DNA of 8,759 nt from NCBI GenBank assembly GCA_937906635.1, contig CALCYP010000040.1, positions 1 to 8,759 on the forward strand, given 5' to 3'. Position 1 is the first letter of the stretch. Each line of letters starts with the position of its first letter. This document shows positions 8,669 through 8,759 of this stretch, one piece after another. Source of the DNA: an uncultured bacterium. Its GTDB lineage: Bacteria; Patescibacteriota; Gracilibacteria; Absconditabacterales; Absconditicoccaceae. A model generated the notes under the pieces. It did no database searches. It saw only the letters and a program-made list of their open reading frames with translations, and was not told the DNA's origin. Position numbers and translations under genes: made by a program.

Positions 8669-8759
8669 TCGAAATGATGAGGGAAAGGTGTCATTTCGAG
8701 GAGTGAAACGACGAGAAATCCAGTACAGGTCTATATGGATTTCTCACTGCGTTCGAAAT
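8669..8759. repeat. REP/MITE-like palindromic element, cut by the window end
   Basis: The block is visibly richer in G+C than its surroundings. ATTTCGA (8693-8699) and GAGAAATCC (8713-8721) are mirrored by GGATTTCTC (8737-8745) and TCGAAAT (8753-8759), forming a ~67-base imperfect hairpin with a 15-base centre. To its left TCGAAATGA (8669-8677) is the exact complement of TCATTTCGA (8691-8699), as if a second unit end faces the first. Units with TCATTTCGA...GAGAAATC ends recur in intergenic DNA of diverse bacteria; that resemblance is from memory. No protein is encoded. Confidence 0.65.

Noticed and set aside
8641..8688. TTTCCC / GGGAAA inverted arms flanking the start of the edge repeat
   Set aside because: Only six bases match with a spacer above 30 bases, so it is likely chance.

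Overview
The window is AT-rich bacterial DNA that reads coherently only if UGA is sense and means glycine (genetic code 25). Under the standard code it breaks into short fragments. With TAA and TAG as the only stops it resolves into four coding regions covering almost everything. The glycine assignment is supported by family motifs: the first Gly of a P-loop, the C-G-D-G cysteine-repeat signature, the G-D-G of a PKD domain and motif A of an MFS transporter all use UGA at the expected Gly. This code is known from the candidate phyla Gracilibacteria and Absconditabacteria (SR1) of the CPR/Patescibacteria, so an uncultivated member of that group is the best guess. CGA still appears to mean arginine, which argues against the Absconditabacteria lineages reported to read CGA/CGG as Trp.

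Left part (2-6128, plus strand): the 3' end of an unrecognised gene with a glycine run and a Gly/Pro/Asn/Asp tail made of four 13-residue tandem repeats. It is followed 34 bases later by one uninterrupted frame of 1694 codons. That second gene encodes a large, signal-peptide-bearing, cysteine-rich mosaic protein with CGDG-type cysteine repeats, a PKD domain, four DUF11-like beta-sandwich repeats, another cysteine module and a distinctive C-terminal domain. The two genes probably form one transcription unit for exported or surface material. In this lineage of suspected episymbionts, a role in cell contact is an attractive inference but is not shown by the sequence.

Middle (6143-6172): a clear intrinsic terminator lies between convergent genes and could serve both strands.

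Right part (6189-8529, minus strand): an ATP-binding protein of the AAA_14/DUF4143 type is followed after 37 bases by a short MFS transporter. They are probably co-transcribed from a candidate promoter at 8611-8638. The leader holds a perfect 10-bp palindrome touching the -10 box and a second, longer inverted repeat.

Right edge (8669-8759): a more GC-rich palindromic unit built on ATTTCGA/GAGAAATCC and its complement looks like a dispersed REP/MITE-type repeat and is cut by the window end. I found no rRNA, tRNA, CRISPR array or transposase. None of the genes has a convincing Shine-Dalgarno sequence.
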